Part shown: positions 14,060-25,443 of the stretch, piece by piece
How positions within the stretch are numbered: the first letter of the stretch is position 1
How the letters are laid out: every line of letters starts with the position of its first letter
Assembly: GCF_037975245.1 (NCBI RefSeq)
Contig: NC_092571.1
Span: forward strand, 4,672,001-4,736,000
Reading direction: 5' to 3'
Length of the DNA: 64,000 bases
DNA from: Apostichopus japonicus
Taxonomy: Eukaryota; Echinodermata; Holothuroidea; Aspidochirotida; Stichopodidae
Notes under the pieces: model-generated
The model's database searches: none
Told to the model about the DNA's origin: nothing
Seen by the model: only the letters and a program-made list of their open reading frames with translations
Program-made: the position numbers and the translations under genes

Positions 14060-17000
14060 AGCAATGAAGGCATCTACTTTAGGCTGCCATTAGTTGCATT
14101 GTTTTGTACCCCACAAGCTACACTGGTACTCATATAATGTTAGGTCCTACAATGCGAATGATAAGTATTTTTTTGTATAGATTATCGCTGTCAATTAGTT
14201 GAATTTATATTGAAGAATTTTCATTGTTTGCTAGGTAGATGGATTTAGTTCTTATTAAGTTCTTGAGAGACAAATTGTAATTGAACTGTCTGTACCCCAC
14301 AAGGTATCCTAGCACTCATACCACATGACCAGAGTACAGTACGACAAATTGTAATTTAACTGTCTGTACCCCACAAGGTATCCTGGCACTCATACCACAT
14401 GACCAGAGTATAGTACAACAAATTGTAATTTAAATGTCTGTACCCCACAAGGTATCCTGGTACTCATACCACATTACCAGAGTACAGTACAACAAATTGT
14501 AATTTAACTGTCTGTGTACCCCACAAGGTATCCTGGCACTCATACAACATGACCAGAGTACAAAATCAACAAGTTAATATTTATTATCCAGTATATCAAG
14601 CACTGTAAATAATATTGTTGGCTACTCATAGCAATGAAGGCATCTACTTTAGGCTGCTATTTAGTTGCATTGTCTTTAAGGTATATTTATATGACATTTA
14701 AGTTTTGTACCCCACAAGCTACACTGGTACTCATATAATGTTAGGTCCTACAATGCGAATGATAAGTATTTTTTTGTATAGATTATCACTGTCAATTAGA
14801 TGAATTTATATTGAAGAATTTCCATTGTTTGCTAGGTAGATGGATTTAGTTCTTATTAAGTTCTTGAGAGACATATTGTAATTTAATTTCAATGTCTGTA
14901 CCCCACAAGGTATCCTGGCACTCATACAACATGACCAGAGTACAGTATCAACAAGTTAATATTTATTATCCAGTATATCAAGCACTGTAAAAAATATTGT
15001 TGGCTACTCATAGCAATGAAGGCATCTACTTTAGGCTGCCATTAGTTGCATTGTTTTTAAGGTATATTTATATGACAGTTAAGTTTTGTACCCCACAAGC
15101 TACACTGGTACTCATATAATGTTAGGTCCTACAATGCGAATGATAAGTTTTATTCTGTACAGATTATCGCTGTCAATTAGATATATTTATATTGAAGAGT
15201 TTACATTGTTTGCTAGGTAGATGGATTTATTTCTAATTAAGTTCTTGAGAGACATATTGTAATTGTAATTTAACTGTCTGTACCCCACAAGGTATCCTGG
15301 CACTCATACCACATGACCAGAGTACAGTACGACAAATTGTAATTTAACTGTCTGTACCCCACAAGGTATCCTGGCACTCATACAACATGACCAGAGTACA
15401 AAATCAACAAGTTAATATTTATTATCCAGTATATCAAGCACTGTAAAAAATATTGTTGGCTACTCATAGCAATGAAAGCATCTACTTCAGGCTGCCATTT
15501 AGTTGCATTGTTTTTAAGGTATATTTATATGACATTTAAGTTTTGTACCCAGCAAGCTACACTGGTACTCATATAATGTTAGGTCCTACAATGCGAATGA
15601 TAAGTATTTTTTTGTATAGATTATCGCTGTCAATTAGATGAATTTATATTGAAGAATTTCCATTGTTTGCTAGGTAGATGGATTTAGTTCTTATTAAGTT
15701 CTTGAGAGACATATTGTAATTTAATTTCAATGTCTGTACCCCACAAGGTATCCTGGCACTCATACAACATGACCAGAGTACAAAATCAACAAGTTAATAT
15801 TTATTATCCAGTATATCAAGCACTGTAAAAAATATTGTTGGCTACTCATAGCAATGAAGGCATCTACTTTAGGCTGCCATTAGTTGCATTGTTTTTAAGG
15901 TATATATATGACATTTAAGTTTTGTACCCCACAAGCTACACTGGTACTCATATAATGTTAGGTCCTACAATGCGAATGATAAGTATTTTTTTGTATAGAT
16001 TATCGCTGTCAATTAGTTGAATTTATATTGAAGAATTTTCATTGTTTGCTAGGTAGATGGATTTAGTTCTTATTAAGTTCTTGAGAGACAAATTGTAATT
16101 GAACTGTCTGTACCCCACAAGGTATCCTAGCACTCATACCACATGACCAGAGTACAGTACGACAAATTGTAATTTAACTGTCTGTACCCCACAAGGTATC
16201 CTGGCACTCATACCACATGACCAGAGTATAGTACAACAAATTGTAATTTAAATGTCTGTACCCCACAAGGTATCCTGGTACTCATACCACATTACCAGAG
16301 TACAGTACAACAAATTGTAATTTAACTGTCTGTGTACCCCACAAGGTATCCTGGCACTCATACAACATGACCAGAGTACAAAATCAACAAGTTAATATTT
16401 ATTATCCAGTATATCAAGCACTGTAAATAATATTGTTGGCTACTCATAGCAATGAAGGCATCTACTTTAGGCTGCTATTTAGTTGCATTGTCTTTAAGGT
16501 ATATTTATATGACATTTAAGTTTTGTACCCCAAAAGCTACACTGGTACTCATATAATGTTAGGTCCTACAATGCGAATGATAAGTATTTTTTTGTATAGA
16601 TTATCACTGTCAATTAGATGAATTTATATTGAAGAATTTCCATTGTTTGCTAGGTAGATGGATTTAGTTCTTATTAAGTTCTTGAGAGACATATTGTAAT
16701 TTAATTTCAATGTCTGTACCCCACAAGGTATCCTGGCACTCATACAACATGACCAGAGTACAAAATCAACAAGTTAATATTTATTATCCAGTATATCAAG
16801 CACTGTAAAAAATATTGTTGGCTACTCATAGCAATGAAGGCATCTACTTTAGGCTGCCATTAGTTGCATTGTTTTTAAGGTATATTTATATGACAGTTAA
16901 GTTTTGTACCCCACAAGCTACACTGGTACTCATATAATGTTAGGTCCTACAATGCGAATGATAAGTTTTATTCTGTACAGATTATCGCTGTCAATTAGAT

Positions 17001-17700
17001 ATATTTATATTGAAGAGTTTACATTGTTTGCTAGGTAGATGGATTTATTTCTAATTAAGTTCTTGAGAGACATATTGTAATTGTAATTTAACTGTCTGTA
17101 CCCCACAAGGTATCCTGGCACTCATACCACATGACCAGAGTACAGTACGACAAATTGTAATTTAACTGTCTGTACCCCACAAGGTATCCTGGCACTCATA
17201 CAACATGACCAGAGTACAAAATCAACAAGTTAATATTTATTATCCAGTATATCAAGCACTGTAAAAAATATTGTTGGCTACTCATAGCAATGAAAGCATC
17301 TACTTCAGGCTGCCATTTAGTTGCATTGTTTTTAAGGTATATTTATATGACATTTAAGTTTTGTACCCAGCAAGCTACACTGGTACTCATATAATGTTAG
17401 GTCCTACAATGCGAATGATAAGTATTTTTTTGTATAGATTATCGCTGTCAATTAGATGAATTTATATTGAAGAATTTCCATTGTTTGCTAGGTAGATGGA
17501 TTTAGTTCTTATTAAGTTCTTGAGAGACATATTGTAATTTAATTTCAATGTCTGTACCCCACAAGGTATCCTGGCACTCATACAACATGACCAGAGTACA
17601 AAATCAACAAGTTAATATTTATTATCCAGTATATCAAGCACTGTAAAAAATATTGTTGGCTACTCATAGCAATGAAGGCATCTACTTTAGGCTGCCATTA
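14060..17700. repeat. recent 1818-bp tandem duplication inside the satellite
   Basis: Private variants recur 1818 bp apart. ACATTACCAG is at 14471 and 16289, the CTGTCTGTGTACC insertion near 14508 and 16326, TCTACTTCAG at 15481 and 17299, and TACCCAGCAAGC near 15546 and 17364. Few differences separate the copies, for example ACCCCACAAG against ACCCCAAAAG in one B core, so the event is young. Confidence 0.85.
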
Positions 17701-20389
17701 GTTGCATTGTTTTTAAGGTATATATATGACATTTAAGTTTTGTACCCCACAAGCTACACTGGTACTCATATAATGTTAGGTCCTACAATGCGAATGATAA
17801 GTATTTTTTTGTATAGATTATTGCTGTCAATTAGTTGAATTTATATTGAAGAATTTTCATTGTTTGCTAGGTAGATGGATTTAGTTCTTATTAAGTTCTT
17901 GAGAGACAAATTGTAATTGAACTGTCTGTACCCCACAAGGTATCCTAGCACTCATACCACATGACCAGAGTACAGTACAACAAATTGTAATTTAACTGTC
18001 TGTACCCCACAAGGTATCCTGGCACTCATACCACATGACCAGAGTATAGTACAACAAATTGTAATTTAACTGTCTGTACCCCACAAGGTATCCTGGTACT
18101 CATACCACATGACCAGAGTACAGTAAGACAAATTGTAATTTAACTGTCTGTACCCCACAAGGTATCCTGGCACTCATACCACATGACCAGAGTACAGTAC
18201 GACAAATTGTAATTGAACTGTCTGTACCCCACAAGGTATCCTGGCACTCATACAACATGACCAGAGTACAGTATCAACAAGTTAATATTTATTATCCAGT
18301 ATATCAAGCACTGTAAAAAATATTGTTGGCTACTCATAGCAATGAAGGCATCTACTTTAGGCTACCATTAGTTGCATTGTTTTTAAGGTATATATATGAC
18401 ATTTAAGTTTTGTACCCCACAAGCTACACTGGTACTCATATAATGTTAGGTCCTACAATGCGAATAATAAGTATTTTTTTGTATAGATTATCGCTGTCAA
18501 TTAGATGAATTTATATTGAAGAATTTTCATTGTTTGTTAGGTAGATGGATTTAGTTCTTATTAAGTTCTTGAGAGACAAATTGTAATTGAACTGTCTGTA
18601 CCCCACAAGGTATCCTAGCACTCATACCACATGACCAGAGTACAGTACGACAAATTGTAATTTAACTGTCTGTACCCCACAAGGTATCCTGGCACTCATA
18701 CCACATGACCAGAGTATAGTACAACAAATTGTAATTTAACTGTCTGTACCCCACAAGGTATCCTGGTACTCATACCACATGACCAGAGTACAGTAAGACA
18801 AATTGTAATTTAACTGTCTGTACCCCACAAGGTATCCTGGCACTCATACCACATGACCAGAGTACAGTACGACAAATTGTAATTTAACTGTCTGTACCCC
18901 ACAAGGTATCCTGGCACTCATACAACATGACCAGAGTACAAAATCAACAAGTTAATATTTATTATCCAGTATATCAAGCACTGTAAAAAATATTGTTGGC
19001 TACTCATAGCAATGAAGGCATCTACTTTAGGCTGCCATTAGTTGCATTGTTTTTAAGGTATATTTATATGGCATTTAAGTTTTGTACCCCAAAAGCTACA
19101 CTGGTACTCATATACTGTAATGTTAGGTCCTACAATGCGAATGATAAGTATTTTTTTGTATAGATTATCGCTGTCAATTAGATGAATTTATATTGAAGAA
19201 TTTCCATTGTTTGCTAGGTAGATGGATTTAGTTCTTATTAAGTTCTTGAGAGACATATTGTAATTTAATTTCAATGTCTGTACCCCACAAGGTATCCTGG
19301 CACTCATACAACATGACCAGAGTACAGTATCAACAAGTTAATATTTATTATCCAGTATATCAAGCACTGTAAAAAATATTGTTGGCTACTCATAGCAATG
19401 AAGGCATCTACTTTAGGCTGCCATTAGTTGCATTGTTTTTAAGGTATATATATGACATTTAAGTTTTGTACCCCACAAGCTACACTGGTACTCATATAAT
19501 GTTAGGTCCTACAATGCGAATGATAAGTATTTTTTTTGTATAGATTATCGCTGTCAATTAGATGAATTTATATTGAAGAATTTTCATTGTTTGCTAGGTA
19601 GATGGATTTAGTTCTTATTAAGTTCTTGAGAGACTAATTGTAATTTAACTGTCGGTACCCCACAAGGTATCCTGGCACTCATACCACATGACCAGAGTAC
19701 AGTACGACAAATTGTAATTTAACTGTCTGTACCCCACAAGGTATCCTGGCACTCATACCACATGACCAGAGTATAGTACAACAAATTGTAATTTAACTGT
19801 CTGTACCCCACAAGGTATCCTGGCACTCATACCACATGACCAGAGTACAGTACGACAAATTGTAATTTAACTGTCTGTACCCCACAAGGTATCCTGGCAC
19901 TCATACAACATGACCAGAGTACAAAATCAACAAGTTAATATTTATTATCCAGTATATCAAGCACTGTAAAAAATATTGTTGGCTACTCATAGCAATGAAG
20001 GCATCTACTTTAGGCTGCCATTAGTTGCATTGTTTTTAAGGTATATTTATATGGCATTTAAGTTTTGTACCCCACAAGCTACACTGGTACTCATATAATG
20101 TTAGATCCTACAATGCGAATGATAAGTATTTTTTTGTATAGATTATCGCTGTCAATTAGATGAATTTATATTGAAGAATTTTCATTGTTTGCTAGGTAGA
20201 TGGATTTAGTTCTTATTAAGTTCTTGAGAGATATATTGTAATTTAATTTCAATGTCTGTACCCCACAAGGTATCCTGGCACTCATACAACATGACCAGAG
20301 TACAAAATCAACAAGTTAATATTTATTATCCAGTATATCAAGCACTGTAAAAAATATTGTTGGCTACTCATAGCAATGAAGGCAAATCT

Positions 20390-23300
20390 ACTTTAGGCTG
20401 CCATTTAGATGAACATGTTGATATTACATTTAAGTTCTGTACCCCACAAGCTACACTTGTACTCATATAATCTTAAGTCCTACAATGCGAATAAAAATTT
20501 TACTGTACAGATAACCACGGTCAATCAATGAATTCATATCAAGGAATATCCATTGTTTGCTAGGTAGAAGGATTTAGTTCTTGTTAAGTTCTTGAGAGAC
20601 AACCTTTAATTTAATTTAACTGTCTGTACCCCACAAGTTATCCTGGTACTCTTACCACATTACCAGAATACAGTATCAATTCGTGAATTTTCATATTCCA
20701 GTATAAAACCAAGGTCAAAGTTATTGTTGGCTTCTAATAGCAATGAAGGCATCTACTTTAGGCTGCCACTTAGATGCATTAAGGTATATTTATATCACGT
20801 CAAAGTTCTGTACCCCACAAGCTACACTGGTACTCATATAATCTTATGTCCTATGATGCAAATTATCAATTTACTATACAGATATCCATGGTAAATTCTT
20901 TGAATCCATATTGAAGGAATTCCATTGTTTGTTAGGTAGAAGGATTTAGTTCTTGTTAAGTTCTTGAGAGACAAATTGTAATTTAACTGTCTGTACCCCA
21001 CAAGGTATCCTAGCACTCATACCACATGACCAGAGTACAGTATCAACAAGTTAATATTTATTATCCGGTATATAAAGCACTGTCAAAGTTATTGTTGGCT
21101 ACTCATAGCACTGAAGGCATCTACTCAAGGCTGCCTGCAAAGATGCATTAAGGTATATTTTTGGCTAGGTAGAAGGATTTAGCTCTTGTTACATTCTTGA
21201 GAGACAAATTTTAATTTAATATAACTGTCTGTACCCCACAAGGTATCCTGGCACTCATACAGCATGACCAGAACACAGCATCAATAGGTGAATTTTCATA
21301 TTCCAGTATAAAACCAGGGTCAAAGTTATTGTTTGGCTTCTAATAGCAATGGAGGCATCTACTCTAGCTGCCACTTAGATGCATTAAGGTATATTTATAT
21401 CACATTTAAGTTCTGTACCCCACAAGCTACACTGGTACTCATAATATTAGGTCCTACAATGCGAATGATAAGTTTTATTCTGTACAGATTATCGCTGTCA
21501 ATTAGATATATTTATATTGAAGAGTTTGCATTGTTTGCTAGGTAGATGGATTTATTTCTAATTAAGTTCTTGAGAGACATATTGTAATTGTAATTTAACT
21601 GTCTGTACCCCACAAGGTATCCTGGCACTCATACCACATGACCAGAATACAGCATCAATAGGTGAATTTTTATTATCCAGTATATAAAGCATTGTCAAAG
21701 TTATTGTTGGCTATTCATAGCACTGAAGACATCTACTTTAGACTGCCTGCATAGATGCATTAAGGTATATTTTTGGCTAGGTAGAAGGATTTAGCTCTTG
21801 TTAAGTTCTTGAGAGACAAATTTTAATTTAATATAACTGTCTGTACCCCACAAGGTATTCTGGCACTCATACAACATGACCAGAATACAGCATCAATAGG
21901 TGAATTTTCATATTCCAGTATAAAACCAGGGTCAAAGTTATTGTTTGGCTTCTAATAGCAATGGAGGCATCTACTCTAGCTGCCACTTAGATGCATTAAG
22001 GTGTATTTATATCACATTTAAGTTTTGTACCCCACAAGCTACACTGGTACTCATATAATATGATGTCCTACAATGCGAATGATAAGTATTTTTCTGTATG
22101 GATTATCGCTGTCAATGAGATGAATTTATATTGAAGAATTTTCATTGTTTGCTAGGTAGATGGATTTACTTCTTTTTAAGTTCTTGAGAGACAAATTGTA
22201 ATTGAACTGTCTGTACCCCTCAAGGTATCCTGACACTCATACCACATGACCAGAGTACAGTACGACAAATTGTAATTGAACTGTCTGTACCCCACAAGGT
22301 ATCCTGGCACTCATACAACATGACCAGAGTACAAAATCAACAAGTTAATATTTATTACCAGTATATAAAGCACTGTAAAAAATATTGTTGGCTACTTATA
22401 GCAATGAAGGCATCTACTTTAGGTTGCCATTTAGATGCATAAGGTATGTTTATATTACATTTAAGTTCTGTACCCCACAAGCTACACTTGTACTCATATA
22501 ATCTTAAGTCCTACAATGCGAATAAAAATTTTGCTGTACAGATTACCACGGTCAATTGATGAATTCATATCAAGGAATATCCATTGTTTGCTAGGTAGAA
22601 GGATTTAGTTCTTGTTAAGTTCTTGAGAGACAAATTTTAATTAAATTTAACTGTCTGTACCCCACAAGGTATCCTGGTACTCATACCACATGACCAGAAT
22701 ACAGCATCAATAGGTGAATTTTCATATTACAGTATTAAACCAGGGTCAAAGTTATCGTTTGGCTTCTCAATGGAGGTATCTATTCTAGCTGCCACTTAGA
22801 TGCATTAAGGTGTATTTATATCACTTTTAAGTTCTGTACCCCACAAGCTACACTGGTACTCATATAATATTAGGTCCTACAATGCGAATGATAAGTATTT
22901 TTCTGTATAGATTATCGCTGTCAATTTGCTGAATTCATATCAAGGAATATCCATTGTTTGCTAGGTAGAAGGATTTAGTTCTTGTTTAGTTCTTGAGAGA
23001 CAAATTGTAATTTAACTGTCTGTACCCCACAAGGTATATTGGCACTCATACCACATGACCAGAGTACAGTACGACAAATTGTAATTTAACTGTCTGTACC
23101 CCACGAGGTATCCTGGCACTCATACCACATGACCAGAGTACAGTATCAGCAAGTTCATATTTATTATCCAGTATATAAAGCACTGTAAAAATTATTGTTG
23201 GCTACTCATAGCAATGAAGGCATCTACTTTAGGTTGCCATTTAGATGAATTAAGGTATATTTATATTACATTTAAGTTCTGTACCCCACAAGCTACACTT

Positions 23301-24430
23301 GTACTCATATAATCTTTAGTCCTACAATGCGAATAAAAGTTTTACTGTACAGATAACCATGGTAAATTCTTTGAATTGATATTGAAGAATTTCCATTGTT
23401 TGCTAGGTAGAAGGATAAAGGTTTTGTTATTAGTTCTTGAGAGACAAATATTAATATAATTTAACTCTCTGTACCCCACAAGGTATCCTGGCACTCATAC
23501 CACATAACCAGAGTACAGTATCAACAAGTTAATATTTATTATCCAGCATATAAAGCACTGTAAAAAATATTGTTGGCTACTCATAGCAATGGAGACATCT
23601 ACTTTAGGCTGCCATTTAGATGCATTAAAGTATATTTATATTACATTTAAGTTCTGTACCCCACAAGGTACACTTGTACTCATATTAATCTTAAATCCTA
23701 CAATGCGAATAAAAATTTTACTGTACAGATAACCACTGTCAATCGATGAATTCATATCAAGAAACAACCATTGTTTGATAGGTAGAAGGATTTAGTTCTT
23801 GTTAAGTTCTTGAGAGACAAATTTTAATTAAATTTAACTGTCTGTACCCCACAAGGTATCCTGGCACTCATACAACATGACCAGAATACAGCATCAATAG
23901 GTGAATTTTCATATTCCAGTATAAAACCAAGGTCAAAGTTATTGTTTATAACTTCTAATAGAAACAAAGGCATCTACTTTAGGCTGCCACTTAGATGCAT
24001 TAAGGTATACTTATATCACATTTTAATTTTGTACCTCACAAGCTACACTTGTACCCATATAATCTTCTGTCCTACAATGAAATTAATAAATTTACTGTAC
24101 AGATTACTACTGTCAATTAGATGAATTCATATCAAGAAATTTCCATTGTTTGCTAGGTAGAAGGATTTAGTTCTTTTGAGCCAAATTGCAAATTGAAGTT
24201 TTATTTCACTTTCTGTACGCCACAAGGTATCCTGGCACTCATACAACATGGCCAGCATCAATTGGTGAATTTTCATTATCCAGTATACAGCAACTGTCGA
24301 AGTTATTGTTGGCTTCTAATAGCAATGAAGGCATCTACTTTAGGCTGCAACAAGGATGCATTAAGGTGCATTGATATCACATTTAAGTTCTGTACCCCAC
24401 AAGCTACACTGGTACTCAAATAATATTTAG
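20390..24430. repeat. diverged right flank of the satellite array
   Basis: The same A and B half-units continue, but with many private substitutions and deletions, and with direct A-to-B fusions that drop a core (for example near 21150 and 21770). The 74-bp units are rare here. This contrasts with the near-identical units to the left and is the expected signature of an array edge that escapes homogenisation. Confidence 0.85.
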
Positions 24431-24608
24431 GTCCTAGAATGCAAATGGTAACAATAACACAAGAAACATGATTCAACAATATACAGTGATAGTAATTAGG
24501 TAATCTCCTTCCAGGCTACACAGTAAAGGTTAATCTCATTTACTTGAAGGGATCAATATATCCTAGCTTACCTGGTAGCTCCTAACTTTTATACCTTTAT
24601 TTGTTTAG

Positions 24609-24654
24609 ATTCTTATGGTTTTCATTCCCCGATCCGTATTATAAAGCAAGAGAT
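24609..24654 (+). CDS. possible upstream exon of the ELYS-like gene
   Basis: After TTTATTTGTTTAG the sequence reads open for 15 codons in the frame that joins phase 0 to the exon at 25410. The peptide is FLWFSFPDPYYKARD, and the exon would end at GAT before GTAGTG. The acceptor is good; the donor is weak. The peptide is aromatic and basic and could belong to the start of the helical domain. There is no independent support, and it is left out of the 25-exon model. Confidence 0.3.
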
Positions 24655-24884
24655 GTAGTGTAACCTTGAACTTAATTAGTTTTTGTTTACACCACAATCA
24701 TCATATGTTTTGTTCATGGAACAGCTTAAAACCCTTTCTTGTATATTCAGTTGAGCTACAGCAAATCAGGATTAAACAACACCACACAATACAACACGAT
24801 CCTTAAAAGTGTCATTTATTTAATTAACTGTCCAATTAATTAAGGAATAATTAAAACACTAATGTGTATGCTAGCCACCATTGT

Positions 24885-24973
24885 TCCTCACAAGGTATCT
24901 TCATCCTCACCGTTACCCCTAAGGTATCCTCACGCTCATTGCTGTTCCTCACAAGGTGTTCCCCATAAGGTAT
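24885..24973. repeat. degenerate ~30-bp copies of the satellite core
   Basis: Three to four short copies lie in otherwise unique DNA 450 bp beyond the array: CCTCACAAGGTATCTTC, CCCCTAAGGTATCCTCAC and CCTCACAAGGTGTTCCCC, then CATAAGGTATT. They match the array core (CCCCACAAGGTATCCTGG) over about 25 bp each. They lack the rest of the 191-bp unit and are spaced by about 30 bp. Confidence 0.7.
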
Positions 24974-25009
24974 TAAGTGTGGGTATGTATGTATACATGT
25001 GTGTATGTA

Positions 25010-25405
25010 TGAACGCAAAATGAAGGGTGTGTAAAGAAGGATCCTAAGTAACTTTAGCTTTAGTGAATCTCATACAGTAGTTGGGTGGTAGGTGCCCCTT
25101 GATGAGTAATAATCTCCTAGTACTTTTAATGAAGATCAAAGGTCTTTGAGATCAGCAATTTAAACAAAAAAAATTAAAACCTTGTAAAGAAGATAACTCA
25201 ACTGAGTTCAGCTTTGGTGAATCTCATACTTGTCGTTAATATGAAGATTTTTACTCATAGTACATATGTAGGTGAATATGCAGATACAAGTTCTTTGTAG
25301 TATTTGCATTTATGTAATGGAGGCCAAAAGCCATTTAGGTCATCAGTGGTCTAAATGTAAAAACCTTGTAAGCAGCTTGCATTAATTTGTACCAAAGTTT
25401 GTTTT
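25010..25405. repeat. interspersed repeat fragment, two similar ~190-bp halves
   Basis: Two related blocks share AAAACCTTGTAAAGAAGATAA-type sequence followed by TTTGGTGAATCTCATAC; the GAATCTCATAC motif is at about 25065 and 25220. The AACCTTGTAA signature and mentions of AAAGGTC link it to the interspersed family at 31452, 39490, 54060, 56320 and 61030. Nothing coding is evident. Confidence 0.5.
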
Positions 25406-25409
25406 ACAG

Positions 25410-25443
25410 GTTGATGGCAGAATTGAGTTACCAGCTCCATTTG
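25410..25443 (+). CDS. AHCTF1: ELYS-like exon 1 of the visible set (34 bp)
   Basis: Acceptor TTTTACAG, donor GTTAGA (weak). It reads VDGRIELPAPF in phase 0 and ends in phase 1, giving D with the next exon. A second open frame through the donor (LMAELSYQLH...) reaches a stop near 25548 and would not join in phase, so the short exon is preferred. Confidence 0.6.

Larger units (their letters stand above)
1..24430. repeat. satellite array, 191-bp A/B half-units plus 74-bp short unit
   Basis: The whole stretch is built from one repeat family. Its hallmark is a core beginning GTACCCCACAAG, followed by GTATCCTGGCACTCATA (type A) or CTACACTGGTACTCATA (type B). Cores at 609, 800 and 991 show 191-bp spacing, so A+B forms a 382-bp dimer. 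A 74-bp unit (for example core 531 to core 605) joins the head of A to the tail of B and occurs in runs of one to about seven between dimers. I count about 40 A-type long units up to 20390 and about 11 diverged ones after it. The array is cut by the left window edge, so its true length is unknown. The longest stop-free stretches are only 60-80 codons and are by-products of the repeat. The right part is diverged and ends in unique sequence near 24430. Confidence 0.97.

Noticed and set aside
1-24430. Short open frames within the satellite (for example 7044-7229 minus, 21333-21545 plus, 24193-24423 plus)
   Set aside because: They are by-products of repeat units, change with unit variants and have no splice or protein-family support.
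24514-24527. Tiny exon between TCCTTCCAG and GTTAAT
   Set aside because: Only 14 bp, with no frame that can be tested; nothing beyond splice-like motifs supports it.
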